This document shows, piece after piece, positions 34,590-42,912 of a DNA stretch of 64,000 nt. A program made the translations under genes and the position numbers. The notes beneath the pieces are model-generated. The model was given only the letters and a program-made list of their open reading frames with translations, was not told the origin of the DNA and made no database searches. Source of the DNA: Bacillus sp. N1-1 (GTDB lineage: Bacteria > Bacillota > Bacilli > Bacillales > Guptibacillaceae); contig NZ_CP046564.1 in assembly GCF_009818105.1 (NCBI RefSeq), positions 2,108,001 to 2,172,000 on the forward strand, written 5' to 3'. Every line of letters begins with the position of its first letter. Position 1 is the stretch's first letter.

Positions 34590-36089
34590 ATGTCAATAAA
34601 AAAACGAGTTATCGTAATCGGGGCTGGGCCAGGGGGGCTTACAGCCGCCATGCTTCTAGCAAGCAAGGGACACTCGGTTACAGTCTATGAGAAACAGTCA
34701 TATGTCGGTGGTCGAACTTCGGGATTTGAGCGGGGCGGCTATCGTTTTGATAGAGGGCCAACCTTCCTTAACATGCCGCATATTCTTGAAGAAATGTTTG
34801 AAGAATCTGGACGGAATGTACACGACTATCTTGATTTAATCGAGATTGATCCAATGTATGAATTGAAGTTCGATGACGTTTCTTTTTATCCTACACGAGA
34901 TCAGGATGAGATGGTACGTAGAATTGAACAAACTTTCCCTGGCGATGGAGAAGGATATAGACGCTTTATGAAAGAAGAGAAAGAGAAATTTGAAGCGCTT
35001 ATGCCTATACTCCAAAATAAACATGATTCTCTCCTTGACTATGGAAGATGGCGGTTTGTAAAAGCTTTACCAAAGTTAACGGTAACGGATAGTGTTTATA
35101 AACGCTTATCTCATTACTTTCAGGATGAACGGCTACGGTTATCTTTTACATTTCAGGCGAAATACCTTGGGATGTCACCATGGGAGTGTCCCGGAGCGTT
35201 TACAATTCTATCTTATATGGAGCATGCTTACGGAATCTTTCATCCGATCGGAGGACTAAATAAAATTCCAGAAGCAATGGCTAAAGTAATCAGAGAAGAA
35301 GGTGGAGAAGTTTATACGAATAAAGGTGTTAAACAGCTTCTGCTGGATGGGAAAACAGTGAAAGGCGTGGAACTCGAAGATGGGTCTGTGGAGTATACAG
35401 ATGAAGTTATCATTAATGCAGACTTTGCCCATGCTGTGAATCATCTCATTCCATCAGGATCTGTGAAAAAGTATACACCTGAAAAGATGGAGCAGAAAAA
35501 GTACTCCTGTTCTGCATTTATGCTTTATCTAGGTGTTGATAAGAAATATGAGTTACCTCATCATTCAATCATTTTCTCTTCCGACTATAAAAAGAACGTA
35601 GAAGAGCTTACAAAGCAAAAGATCCTTTCAGAAGACCCGTCTATTTATGTACAGAATGCTTCTGTCACAGATGACACGCTAGCACCAGAAGGGAAATCTT
35701 CTATTTATATACTTGCTCCAGTTCCAAATAATTTTAGTTTAGTAGATTGGGAAGAGCGAAAAGGTGATTTTAGAAGGTTAGTTCTTGATCAACTTGAACA
35801 AAGAACAGGATTCAAGGATATTGAGCAACACATTGAAGTAGAAGAAATGTACACACCAACAGACTGGGAAATGGATTTAAACGTATATAAAGGGGCAACG
35901 TTTAACCTTGCTCATAATCTTCCACAAATGATGTATTTCAGGCCACCAAATCAATTTAAAGAGCTAAATAACTGCTGGTTGGTTGGCGGAGGAACTCATC
36001 CTGGAAGTGGACTTCCTACTATAATGGAGTCAGCACGCATTACGAGCAAAATGCTTCATGACCAGGCGATATTGGAGAGTGTGAAATGA
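34590..36089 (+). CDS. CrtN/CrtI-type carotenoid desaturase A
   Basis: A 499-residue FAD enzyme of the phytoene/dehydrosqualene desaturase family. The dinucleotide fold VIVIGAGPGGLTAAMLLASK starts at about residue 7, followed by GGRTSGFERGGYRFDRGPT, and the C-terminal motif is WLVGGGTHPGSGLPTIMESA. It is closer in style to staphylococcal CrtN than to CrtP. ATG 34590 is used because GGAAGGGGAA lies upstream; ATG 34539 would be inside the promoter. It overlaps the next gene by four bases. Confidence 0.9.
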   Translation: MSIKKRVIVIGAGPGGLTAAMLLASKGHSVTVYEKQSYVGGRTSGFERGGYRFDRGPTFLNMPHILEEMFEESGRNVHDYLDLIEIDPMYELKFDDVSFYPTRDQDEMVRRIEQTFPGDGEGYRRFMKEEKEKFEALMPILQNKHDSLLDYGRWRFVKALPKLTVTDSVYKRLSHYFQDERLRLSFTFQAKYLGMSPWECPGAFTILSYMEHAYGIFHPIGGLNKIPEAMAKVIREEGGEVYTNKGVKQLLLDGKTVKGVELEDGSVEYTDEVIINADFAHAVNHLIPSGSVKKYTPEKMEQKKYSCSAFMLYLGVDKKYELPHHSIIFSSDYKKNVEELTKQKILSEDPSIYVQNASVTDDTLAPEGKSSIYILAPVPNNFSLVDWEERKGDFRRLVLDQLEQRTGFKDIEQHIEVEEMYTPTDWEMDLNVYKGATFNLAHNLPQMMYFRPPNQFKELNNCWLVGGGTHPGSGLPTIMESARITSKMLHDQAILESVK

Positions 36090-37522
36090 CGATCGGTATT
36101 GTAGGTGGAGGGATTGGCGGGATGCTTTCTGCGCTCCTCCTTTCACAAAAGGGATACAAAGTTGAAATACATGAAAAAGCTTCATCATTAGGTGGAAGAC
36201 TTGCATTTATAGAAAAAGATGGATTCAAGATTGATAAAGGACCGACAATTGTGCTTCTTCCAGAAATGATATATGAGTTTTTGGATAAAGCAGGTATTCC
36301 GAGGGAAGAAGTCGAGATGGTAAGGTGTGACCCGCTGTATCGTATGATTTATCCTAACGGAGAAACGTTTACGAAAACGAGTGATATTGACAAGCAGTTG
36401 AAAGAAATTACTCGCATGTTTCCTGGTGAAGAACAGCACTTTCTCTCATACATCGAGGATATGCGTGAACGATTTATTAAAGGGAAAGCCGCATTTCTTG
36501 AACAGTCCTTTGTTAAACGGACAGATTTCTTTACACCTAGTAATATTAAGCTTCTTCTTGAATTAAAAGCTTATCAATCTGTTCAATCACAAGTATCAGA
36601 TTATTTTACTGATGAGCGATTGCAAGATGCCTTTTCCTTACAAACGCTTTATATTGGTGGTAGCCCATCCGCTTCACCTGCCCTCTATTCACTTGTTCCA
36701 TTTAGCGAGTATGAACATGGAATTTGGTATATCAAAGGGGGATATGCGAGCCTTATTACTGTATTAGAAAAACATCTTAATATACAAAATATTCCAGTTC
36801 ACCTAGAATCCAGTGTAGAGGAACTACTGATAGAGGGTCATGTATGTAAAGGAATTCGTACTTCGAGTGGCGAACATTATTATGATAAAGTAGTGTACAA
36901 TGGAGATTTTCCTATGATTAAGCATCTTATAAAAGATGTGAAAGCACCTAGAAAGAAATACAAAGCCTCTTCTGGTTGTCTGCTCCTTTACATGGGGCTA
37001 GACCGAGTTTACGAGAATGCAGATGTTCATCAATTTTTTATGACGGATAACTTTTCTTCTCATATGAAGGACGTATTTCAAAGCGGAAAACTGACTGACC
37101 AGCCAGCTATTTATACATTCCATCCTTCTCGTATTGATGAGACGTTAGCCCCTCCTGGTAAAGGTGTATTATATGTTCTCATTCCCGTCCCTTCAGGGGA
37201 ATCGATTCAATGGGATGAAAAGGAGCATGTGGCCTCCAGAATGATTGAACTTCTTGAATCACGAGGATTTCCAGGTTTACGTGAGGCAATCGAATGGATG
37301 GAGATTCGAACACCTGCTGATGCAGAGGTGGAAGGGTTGTACAAAGGTGGAAGTTTTGGAATCGCACCGACGCTAACACAATCCGGTGCCTTTAGACCAC
37401 AGGTAAAACCTTTTAAATATGACAATCTTTATGCAGTTGGGGCGTCAATCCATCCTGGTGGTGGAATTCCGATTGTGATGCAGGGAGCGGATCTTCTTGT
37501 AAAAGAAATTGAAAGGGTGTGA
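36086..37522 (+). CDS. CrtN-type carotenoid desaturase B
   Basis: A 478-residue paralogue with IGIVGGGIGGMLSALLLSQK at residues 3-22, GGRLAFIEKDGFKIDKGPT, the central YIGGSPSASPALYSLVPF and the C-terminal YAVGASIHPGGGIPIVMQGA. It resembles dehydrosqualene desaturase CrtN of C30 pathways. ATGA overlap with gene A and near overlap with the synthase gene indicate a tightly coupled operon. Which of A and B does the main dehydrogenation steps needs expression tests. Confidence 0.9.
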   Translation: MTIGIVGGGIGGMLSALLLSQKGYKVEIHEKASSLGGRLAFIEKDGFKIDKGPTIVLLPEMIYEFLDKAGIPREEVEMVRCDPLYRMIYPNGETFTKTSDIDKQLKEITRMFPGEEQHFLSYIEDMRERFIKGKAAFLEQSFVKRTDFFTPSNIKLLLELKAYQSVQSQVSDYFTDERLQDAFSLQTLYIGGSPSASPALYSLVPFSEYEHGIWYIKGGYASLITVLEKHLNIQNIPVHLESSVEELLIEGHVCKGIRTSSGEHYYDKVVYNGDFPMIKHLIKDVKAPRKKYKASSGCLLLYMGLDRVYENADVHQFFMTDNFSSHMKDVFQSGKLTDQPAIYTFHPSRIDETLAPPGKGVLYVLIPVPSGESIQWDEKEHVASRMIELLESRGFPGLREAIEWMEIRTPADAEVEGLYKGGSFGIAPTLTQSGAFRPQVKPFKYDNLYAVGASIHPGGGIPIVMQGADLLVKEIERV

Positions 37523-37529
37523 ACGAAAG

Positions 37530-38366
37530 ATGCTTGAACAAGCCTATGCACACTGTGAAGCCATTATTAAACATCACTCCAAAACCTTTTATAAAGCTTT
37601 CTCTTTATTGCCACGTGCTAAGAGGAACGCCGTTTGGGCTGTATATGGCTTTTGCAGACAGGTTGATGACATCATTGATGAAGGCACAGATCCTGAAGCA
37701 GAACTAACCGTCTTTCGTTCTGAATTTGCCTCTTTTTTGAATGGACAAATCCCGCAAAACGATCCGATGTGGCTTGCACTTGAAGACGTATTCCATCATT
37801 ATCCAATGGAAGCAAAGGCCTTCCATGATATGATTGCAGGTCAGGAAATGGACTTATACAAAACCAGGTATTATACGCTTGATGAACTTGAACATTATTC
37901 TTATCATGTAGCTAGCACGGTAGGTCTCATGCTTCTTCCTATACTAGCACCACAGAGAGTAGATCAACTACGAGAGAGTGCTATTTCCCTTGGTCTTGGC
38001 ATGCAAATTACGAATATTCTAAGAGATATTTCAGAAGATCTTGATCGCGATCGTATTTATTTGCCTATCGATGAGATGACAAAAGCGGGTTATCATGTTA
38101 ACGATTTAATGAGTAGAACAAAAAATGACGCTTTCGTGAGCGTTTGGGAAAAGCTAGCTTCTCGCGCCGAAATGCATTACGATCATGCTTTTTCAGCGAT
38201 GCATCACTATCCACTAGATTCACGTCTTCCAGTAAAAAGCTCTGCTGTATTCTATAAAGCAATCTTACAATCAATTCGAAAGAAAGACCATAACGTCTTT
38301 CAACACCGTGCTTTTGTGTCTGATCAGGAAAAAGAAGCGCTTTTATCAGGAATTGCAGGAAACTAA
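37530..38366 (+). CDS. crtM: CrtM/CrtB: dehydrosqualene or phytoene synthase
   Basis: A 278-residue trans-isoprenyl synthase making the first committed carotenoid precursor by head-to-head condensation. Both Asp-rich motifs are seen: RQVDDIIDE (about residues 45-53) and TNILRDISEDLDRDRIYLP (about residues 155-173). The CrtN-like partners favour a C30 (farnesyl diphosphate) reaction, but C40 cannot be excluded by sequence reading. ATG 37530 sits after AAAGGG; the ORF from 37509 overlaps desaturase B. Confidence 0.92.
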   Translation: MLEQAYAHCEAIIKHHSKTFYKAFSLLPRAKRNAVWAVYGFCRQVDDIIDEGTDPEAELTVFRSEFASFLNGQIPQNDPMWLALEDVFHHYPMEAKAFHDMIAGQEMDLYKTRYYTLDELEHYSYHVASTVGLMLLPILAPQRVDQLRESAISLGLGMQITNILRDISEDLDRDRIYLPIDEMTKAGYHVNDLMSRTKNDAFVSVWEKLASRAEMHYDHAFSAMHHYPLDSRLPVKSSAVFYKAILQSIRKKDHNVFQHRAFVSDQEKEALLSGIAGN

Positions 38367-38368
38367 TA

Positions 38369-38401
38369 AAAGGCTCACCTTCATTTAGGGTGAGCTTTTT
38401 G
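38369..38401 (+). terminator. Terminator of the first carotenoid operon
   Basis: GCTCACC pairs with GGTGAGC, flanked by A and T runs. Confidence 0.75.
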
Positions 38402-38475
38402 TTGTCCTAAAAGCTGATATAAAAAAGAGTTGTAACATTTGTGAAAATTTGAAATGATTAGGTGGGTATTGCTGA

Positions 38476-38703
38476 TTAATCTTTACTAAGTTAGGTGCCA
38501 TACAACTTTACGGTGAAATCCTGCTGTTACACGGTGAACAGGATCATATCGTCTCAATCAAAGGTCAAGAAGATTATTATGCTTATTTGACAGACAAAGG
38601 AAAAAAGGCGCAGATGAAATGATATAAGGATGTCGATCACGAATTCACAACATTCATGCAAATAGACTTTTTAAACTGGCTACAAGTTCAAGCAGCTAGG
38701 TGA
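38476..38703 (+). pseudogene. Remnant of an alpha/beta hydrolase gene
   Basis: An open frame without a start codon gives LLLHGEQDHIVSIKGQEDYY then, after an internal TGA at 38620, YKDVDHEFTTFMQ and a stop at 38701. GEQDHI and DHEF carry the third-acid and histidine positions of serine alpha/beta hydrolases (prolyl oligopeptidase or dienelactone type). The nucleophile part is missing. This fills most of the otherwise gene-free stretch 38402-38759. Confidence 0.65.
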
Positions 38704-38759
38704 GCGTTTTGTTATGAAAGTAAAGTGTAAATGAAAGTATAAGGAAAGGGAGATCGTTT

Positions 38760-39317
38760 TTGATTCATATCGAAAAAAAGAAGGTTATTTTAAGAGAAGC
38801 AACATGGGAAGATATCAATACTTTATACTATTGGAAGTATGAAGAGAAAAATCAGGAAGCAAAAAAATGGAATGGTCCTTATATTTTAGAAAAAAAGCTG
38901 TCGAGAATAGAGTATCGAAAAGAATGGCAAAGCCAATCGAATATTTATCCAGGCGTCCCAGATACCCTTGTCATTGAAGCTGATCATGAAGTGATCGGAA
39001 CGGTTGGCTCCTATTGGGTTGATAAGTACACGAACTGGCTTGAAACAGGTATTGTCATCTACAACCCTCTCTTTTGGAATGGAGGATACGGTTATGAAGC
39101 GTATAAAGAATGGATAAACTTTCTTTTTCGCTCTACTGATCTTCACCGAATTGGGATGTCTACATGGTCTGGAAATATACGAATGATGAAAGTAGCCAGT
39201 AAAGTTGGTATGAAAGAAGAAGCTCGAATTAGAGAGGCTCGAATGGTTGAAGGCATCTACTATGATGCGATTAAGATGGGCATTTTACGCAAGGAATGGA
39301 AAATGACGCACGTTTAA
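38760..39317 (+). CDS. GNAT acetyltransferase
   Basis: A 185-residue protein of the RimJ/RimL-like GNAT group. It starts at TTG 38760 after AAAGGGAG. Features: LREATWEDINTLYYWKYEE at the N-terminus, the acetyl-CoA binding turn WNGGYGYEAYKEW (a variant of Q/R-x-x-G-x-G) at about residue 110, and HRIGMSTWSGNIRMMKVASKVG near the end. The substrate is unknown. Confidence 0.82.
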   Translation: MIHIEKKKVILREATWEDINTLYYWKYEEKNQEAKKWNGPYILEKKLSRIEYRKEWQSQSNIYPGVPDTLVIEADHEVIGTVGSYWVDKYTNWLETGIVIYNPLFWNGGYGYEAYKEWINFLFRSTDLHRIGMSTWSGNIRMMKVASKVGMKEEARIREARMVEGIYYDAIKMGILRKEWKMTHV

Positions 39318-39347
39318 AAAGCTAGAGTTGAAAATTTGGAGGACATG

Positions 39348-40280
39348 ATGAAGAAATTAACTTATACACATTTACTAAATGAAACGATTGCTATATACGA
39401 AAAGAAAGGTAGTTTGGAAGCTTATCAATTTATGAAAGAAAATGCAGAGGAGGTAGATGGGAACGAGGCACAGCTCTACAACTTTCAATATGCGCTTGCC
39501 GCTGCATCAGACCTTAAAGAAGAGGCACTAGGAATCATGAAAGAAGCAATCCTCGATCATGGGTACTGGTATGAATATGACTATTTACAAGAAGACGAAG
39601 ATTTGAATTCCATCCGTTCATTTAAAGAGTTTCAGGAACTGGTGGAACTTTGTAAAAGAAGAGAAGAAGATGCCAAGAAGGAAGCAGAGCCGAAGTTAAC
39701 AATTCTCAATGAAACTACAAGTCAAAATCAACCTATTCTGATGGCGTTACATGGCGATCAAGAAAATGCCAAGATGACTTCATCCGTATGGAACCGTCCC
39801 GCGACACAAGGTTATACGCTTGCTTTTCCACAATCCTCTCAAATTCAGTTCTCAGATGCTTATGAATGGGAAGATTTACAAAAAGGCGTGCAGGAAATAC
39901 AAGAACATGTTAAAGAACTTTCTTCTCACAGCTCAATTTTAATAGGAGGATTTTCCGCTGGATGTCGCGTTGCACTTAAAGCGATGATGGAAGAACGTGT
40001 ATCAGTAGATGGATTTGTTTTTGTCGCTCCATGGCTTCCTGAAATTGATGAGTGGAAAGAAGCGATGACTTCATTACAAAATACGAATATAAGCGGATAT
40101 ATCATTTGTGGCGATCAAGACGATGATTGTTTGGAAGGCTCAAAAGCTTTAGCAGCCATATTAGAGGAAAAAGGCATTGCTCATGAATTGAAAATCGTAA
40201 AGGGGCTGGATCATGAATACCCGGAAGCGTTTAATGAATCGCTACAGCGCGCGTTGCACTTTCTTCATAAACGAAAGTAA
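39348..40280 (+). CDS. Helical-repeat N-terminal domain fused to an alpha/beta hydrolase
   Basis: A 310-residue protein starting at ATG 39348, five bases after GGAGG. Residues 1-115 are helical and acidic and look TPR-like, including YNFQYALAAASDLKEEALG. From about 125 a serine alpha/beta hydrolase follows with nucleophile elbow GGFSAGCRVAL (about residue 205), acid in ICGDQDDDC and histidine in LDHEYPEAF. Likely esterase or peptidase; substrate unknown. Confidence 0.75.
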   Translation: MKKLTYTHLLNETIAIYEKKGSLEAYQFMKENAEEVDGNEAQLYNFQYALAAASDLKEEALGIMKEAILDHGYWYEYDYLQEDEDLNSIRSFKEFQELVELCKRREEDAKKEAEPKLTILNETTSQNQPILMALHGDQENAKMTSSVWNRPATQGYTLAFPQSSQIQFSDAYEWEDLQKGVQEIQEHVKELSSHSSILIGGFSAGCRVALKAMMEERVSVDGFVFVAPWLPEIDEWKEAMTSLQNTNISGYIICGDQDDDCLEGSKALAAILEEKGIAHELKIVKGLDHEYPEAFNESLQRALHFLHKRK

Positions 40281-40376
40281 GAATGGTTTTTACTTCACTC
40301 GAAGATAAAATTAATCTTTATGGTGAATTCATTCTATTACTTTATGAAAAGGGAGCGATTGAGAGGGGAGTCTATA

Positions 40377-40523
40377 GTGAGAGAACGGGTTGGGTCATGC
40401 ACACAATGTAAAAAATCAATTTATTGTTTGGATGGTTTTTTGGATGGTGTTATATCTGAGAATCAAAAGCTATACTGCTTTCCATGTTATGAGAGATCAG
40501 AAGTCGAAGCATCTAAAACTTAG
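40377..40523 (+). CDS. Small zinc-ribbon-like protein, 48 residues
   Basis: Starts at GTG 40377 behind AGAGGGGAG; the longer frame from 40320 lacks an RBS. The product has CTQC at residues 8-11 and CFPC at about residues 35-38, the pattern of a small zinc ribbon, with a second isolated cysteine between. No partner domain. Function unknown. Confidence 0.65.
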   Translation: MRERVGSCTQCKKSIYCLDGFLDGVISENQKLYCFPCYERSEVEASKT

Positions 40524-40582
40524 ATGGGGAGCGGGTTTTGATTGCACCGGTACTTAGTTAAAAACTGAAGGGGGAAAGATAA

Positions 40583-41332
40583 GTGAGATTGTCAGAGGAA
40601 ACGCAATATGTTAGAAGTATCTGTTTAGAAAAAAGAGAATCGAATGAATTCCCCTTTTCTTTACCAGCTGTTCAATCACTTCAAGAAAGACTTTCTTTTC
40701 ATCCGAATGTGACATACATTGTCGGAGAGAATGGCATGGGGAAATCGACGTTACTTGAAGGGGTTGCCGGGGCGTTAGGCATAAACCCAGAAGGCGGAAC
40801 AAAGAATTTTAATTTTTCAAGTTATGACTCACATTCCAATTTACATAATTTCCTAAAGGTAACGAGAGGCGTACATAGACCAAATGATTTATTCTTTTTT
40901 CGTGCAGAGACTTATTACAACCTTGCGACAAATATTGAAGAGCTAGATCTGGAGGGGTTCGGTCCAAAAATCATTGATTCGTACGGCGGTCAATCGCTTC
41001 ATGAACAATCTCACGGGGAATCGTTCTTTGCCACATTCATGTATCGGTTTAAAGGTGAAGGATTGTATATTTTAGATGAACCTGAAGCGGCGCTTTCACC
41101 AATCAGACAGCTTTCAATGTTAACGAGAATACACGAGCTCGTTCTAGAAGGTTCACAGCTCATTATTTCAACCCATTCACCGATATTAATGAGTTACCCT
41201 GATGCAAAAATTCTTCAGCTAACTGAAAAAGGTATGTGTGATGTAGCTTTAGAAGAAACCGATCATTACGTAACGATGAAGCAATTTTTTGACGATAAGG
41301 ATCGTCTTTTGCATCATTTGCTTAAGGGGTAA
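40583..41332 (+). CDS. Stand-alone ABC-type AAA ATPase
   Basis: A 249-residue soluble ATPase with Walker A VGENGMGKSTLLE (about residues 50-62), signature region HEQSHGESFFATF, Walker B LYILDEPEAALSP and H-switch IISTHSPILMSYP. It resembles the small predicted ATPases of the COG3910 type, related to the ATPase half of overcoming-lysogeny or SbcC-like proteins. No nuclease or membrane partner lies next to it, so its job is unknown. GTG start follows GGGGGAAAG. Confidence 0.8.
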   Translation: MRLSEETQYVRSICLEKRESNEFPFSLPAVQSLQERLSFHPNVTYIVGENGMGKSTLLEGVAGALGINPEGGTKNFNFSSYDSHSNLHNFLKVTRGVHRPNDLFFFRAETYYNLATNIEELDLEGFGPKIIDSYGGQSLHEQSHGESFFATFMYRFKGEGLYILDEPEAALSPIRQLSMLTRIHELVLEGSQLIISTHSPILMSYPDAKILQLTEKGMCDVALEETDHYVTMKQFFDDKDRLLHHLLKG

Positions 41333-41338
41333 AGAAGT

Positions 41339-41375
41339 GGAACAAACAAGCTGAAAAGGAACAAACAAGCTGAAA
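41339..41375. repeat. Two-copy tandem repeat, 19-base period
   Basis: GGAACAAACAAGCTGAAA occurs at 41339-41356 and again at 41358-41375. It lies between the ATPase stop codon and the next gene. Confidence 0.8.
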
Positions 41376-41444
41376 CGAATCGGAAACAACTAAATGAGAA
41401 GCTCATTTGTAGTCTTGTAAATGATGAAAAGGAGAGAGGATGGA

Positions 41445-41984
41445 ATGTTTAGTTTACAAGTAAATGATGAAGTAGCGTTGAAGTTACTTGAAATTGAGGA
41501 TGCGAAAGAGCTCTTTGCGTTAGTAGATGAGTCCAGAGGATATTTACGAAAATGGCTTCCTTGGGTTGATAACATGAAGAACGAGAAGGACTATGAACCT
41601 GTTATCGAAATGTGGTTAAAACAATTTTCTTCGCATGATGGTTATCAAGCGGGAATTTTGTACAATGGAAAACTAGCAGGCATGGTCGGTTTTCATGGCA
41701 TCGACTGGTCAAATAAAAAAGCAAGCATCGGCTATTGGTTAGCAGAAAAATTTCAAGGAAACGGTATTATGACAACTGCTGTTAAGGGAATCATTGATCA
41801 AGCATTTCACGAGTATGACTTGAACCGCTTGGAAATCCAATGTGGGATTGAAAATAAGAAAAGTAGAGCAATTCCTGAACGCATTGGTTTTAAACAAGAA
41901 GGAGTTATTCGAGATGCCGAATATTTGTACGACCATTTCCATGACACCATCCTATATAGTCTTTTATCGAGAGAATGGAAGTAA
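41445..41984 (+). CDS. GNAT acetyltransferase, RimL/YdaF type
   Basis: A 179-residue enzyme resembling B. subtilis YdaF in its start (MFSLQVNDEVALKLLEI), central IGYWLAEKFQGNGIMTTAV with the Q-x-x-G-x-G/A acetyl-CoA loop, and C-terminal KSRAIPERIGFKQEGVIRDAE. The RimL group acetylates ribosomal or other protein N-termini. ATG 41445 follows AAGGAGAG; ATG 41421 precedes that site. Confidence 0.85.
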   Translation: MFSLQVNDEVALKLLEIEDAKELFALVDESRGYLRKWLPWVDNMKNEKDYEPVIEMWLKQFSSHDGYQAGILYNGKLAGMVGFHGIDWSNKKASIGYWLAEKFQGNGIMTTAVKGIIDQAFHEYDLNRLEIQCGIENKKSRAIPERIGFKQEGVIRDAEYLYDHFHDTILYSLLSREWK

Positions 41985-42032
41985 CTTAACTGTTGGTGCG
42001 TTATTTTAATAACTAAAAACTTAAAGCGTGAT

Positions 42033-42069
42033 AAAGGGAACCCCATTCCTAATGGGTTCCTTTTTTTAG
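42033..42069 (+). terminator. Terminator after the YdaF-like gene
   Basis: AAAGGGAACCC pairs with GGGTTCCTTT, followed by T residues. Confidence 0.8.
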
Positions 42070-42115
42070 TATTCGAACCTAATAACAATAATAAGATTGT
42101 TATAAAGAATAAAAA

Positions 42116-42159
42116 GTTATTGTTTTACGATAAATATTGTTTTACAATAAAACAATAAC
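42116..42159. promoter_or_regulatory. Operator-like repeats overlapping the DUF2975/HTH promoter
   Basis: A perfect 12-base inverted repeat GTTATTGTTTTA (42116-42127) and TAAAACAATAAC (42148-42159) encloses two tandem 17-base units TATTGTTTTACRATAAA (42118-42134, 42135-42151). A SigA promoter TTGTTT-17-TACAAT (42120-42148) lies inside the repeats. A regulator bound here would block RNA polymerase; the helix-turn-helix protein at 42667 is the obvious candidate. Confidence 0.7.
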
Positions 42160-42176
42160 GAAGCGAGGTGCTAACG

Positions 42177-42656
42177 ATGAATCGAGGATCTACCTATTTT
42201 TTAAGATCAGTTGTTCTTCTGCTTGGAACGTCAGTTCTATTATTATGTATATTTGGCTTACCGTGGATCGCTAAAGAAGCATCAGGAAATGCAGAGTTTG
42301 CTTCTCTAATCTATCCTGTCTTAATAGGAATGTACGTAGCAGCTATCCCATTTTTTATAGCATTATTTCAGGCATTGAGACTTTTACGCTTAATTGATAA
42401 AGACAATGCGTTCTCGGTATTTTCTGTCAATGCTTTAAGGGTGATCAAATTCTGTGCGGTGGCGATAAGTGTTGTGTATATCATGGTTATGCCGTTTTTC
42501 TATTTCATCGGAGAGAAAGACGATGCCCCGGGAGTGATTTTAATTGGGCTCGTATTTATTTTTGCTTCACTTGTGATTGCTGTATTTACGGCAGTTCTTC
42601 AAAAATTATTAAAGAGTGCCATTGAGATTAAATCTGAAAATGATTTAACGGTTTGA
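42177..42656 (+). CDS. DUF2975 membrane protein
   Basis: A 159-residue membrane protein with four predicted helices (about residues 8-30, 45-70, 92-117, 122-147) and a short charged tail. The family member typically sits directly before a small XRE-type regulator, as here (10 bases). It may sense or transmit a membrane signal to that regulator, which is inference. ATG 42177 follows GCGAGGTG. Confidence 0.85.
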   Translation: MNRGSTYFLRSVVLLLGTSVLLLCIFGLPWIAKEASGNAEFASLIYPVLIGMYVAAIPFFIALFQALRLLRLIDKDNAFSVFSVNALRVIKFCAVAISVVYIMVMPFFYFIGEKDDAPGVILIGLVFIFASLVIAVFTAVLQKLLKSAIEIKSENDLTV

Positions 42657-42666
42657 GGTGAATAAC

Positions 42667-42891
42667 ATGGCAATTATTATTAATATTGATGTAATGCTGG
42701 CTAAAAGAAAAATGAGCGTAACCGAACTTTCAGGAAAAGTGGGAATTACAATGGCGAACCTATCGATATTGAAAAATGGGAAAGCTAAGGCGGTTCGTTT
42801 TTCCACATTAGAGGCGATTTGTAAAGCGTTAGACTGCCAGCCTGGAGACATTTTGGAATATAAGAATGAAGAAGATGCCGATGGTTCATAA
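42667..42891 (+). CDS. Small XRE/Cro-type regulator, YozG-like
   Basis: A 74-residue helix-turn-helix protein: MAIIINIDVMLAKRKMSVTE, then LSGKVGITMANLSILKNGKA as the recognition region, FSTLEAICKALDCQPGDILEY. It is a single-domain DNA-binding protein of the YozG group commonly paired with DUF2975 proteins. GAGGTG precedes ATG 42667. It probably binds the repeats at 42116-42159. Confidence 0.88.
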   Translation: MAIIINIDVMLAKRKMSVTELSGKVGITMANLSILKNGKAKAVRFSTLEAICKALDCQPGDILEYKNEEDADGS

Positions 42892-42912
42892 ACATGATTT
42901 GGATTTTAGACG

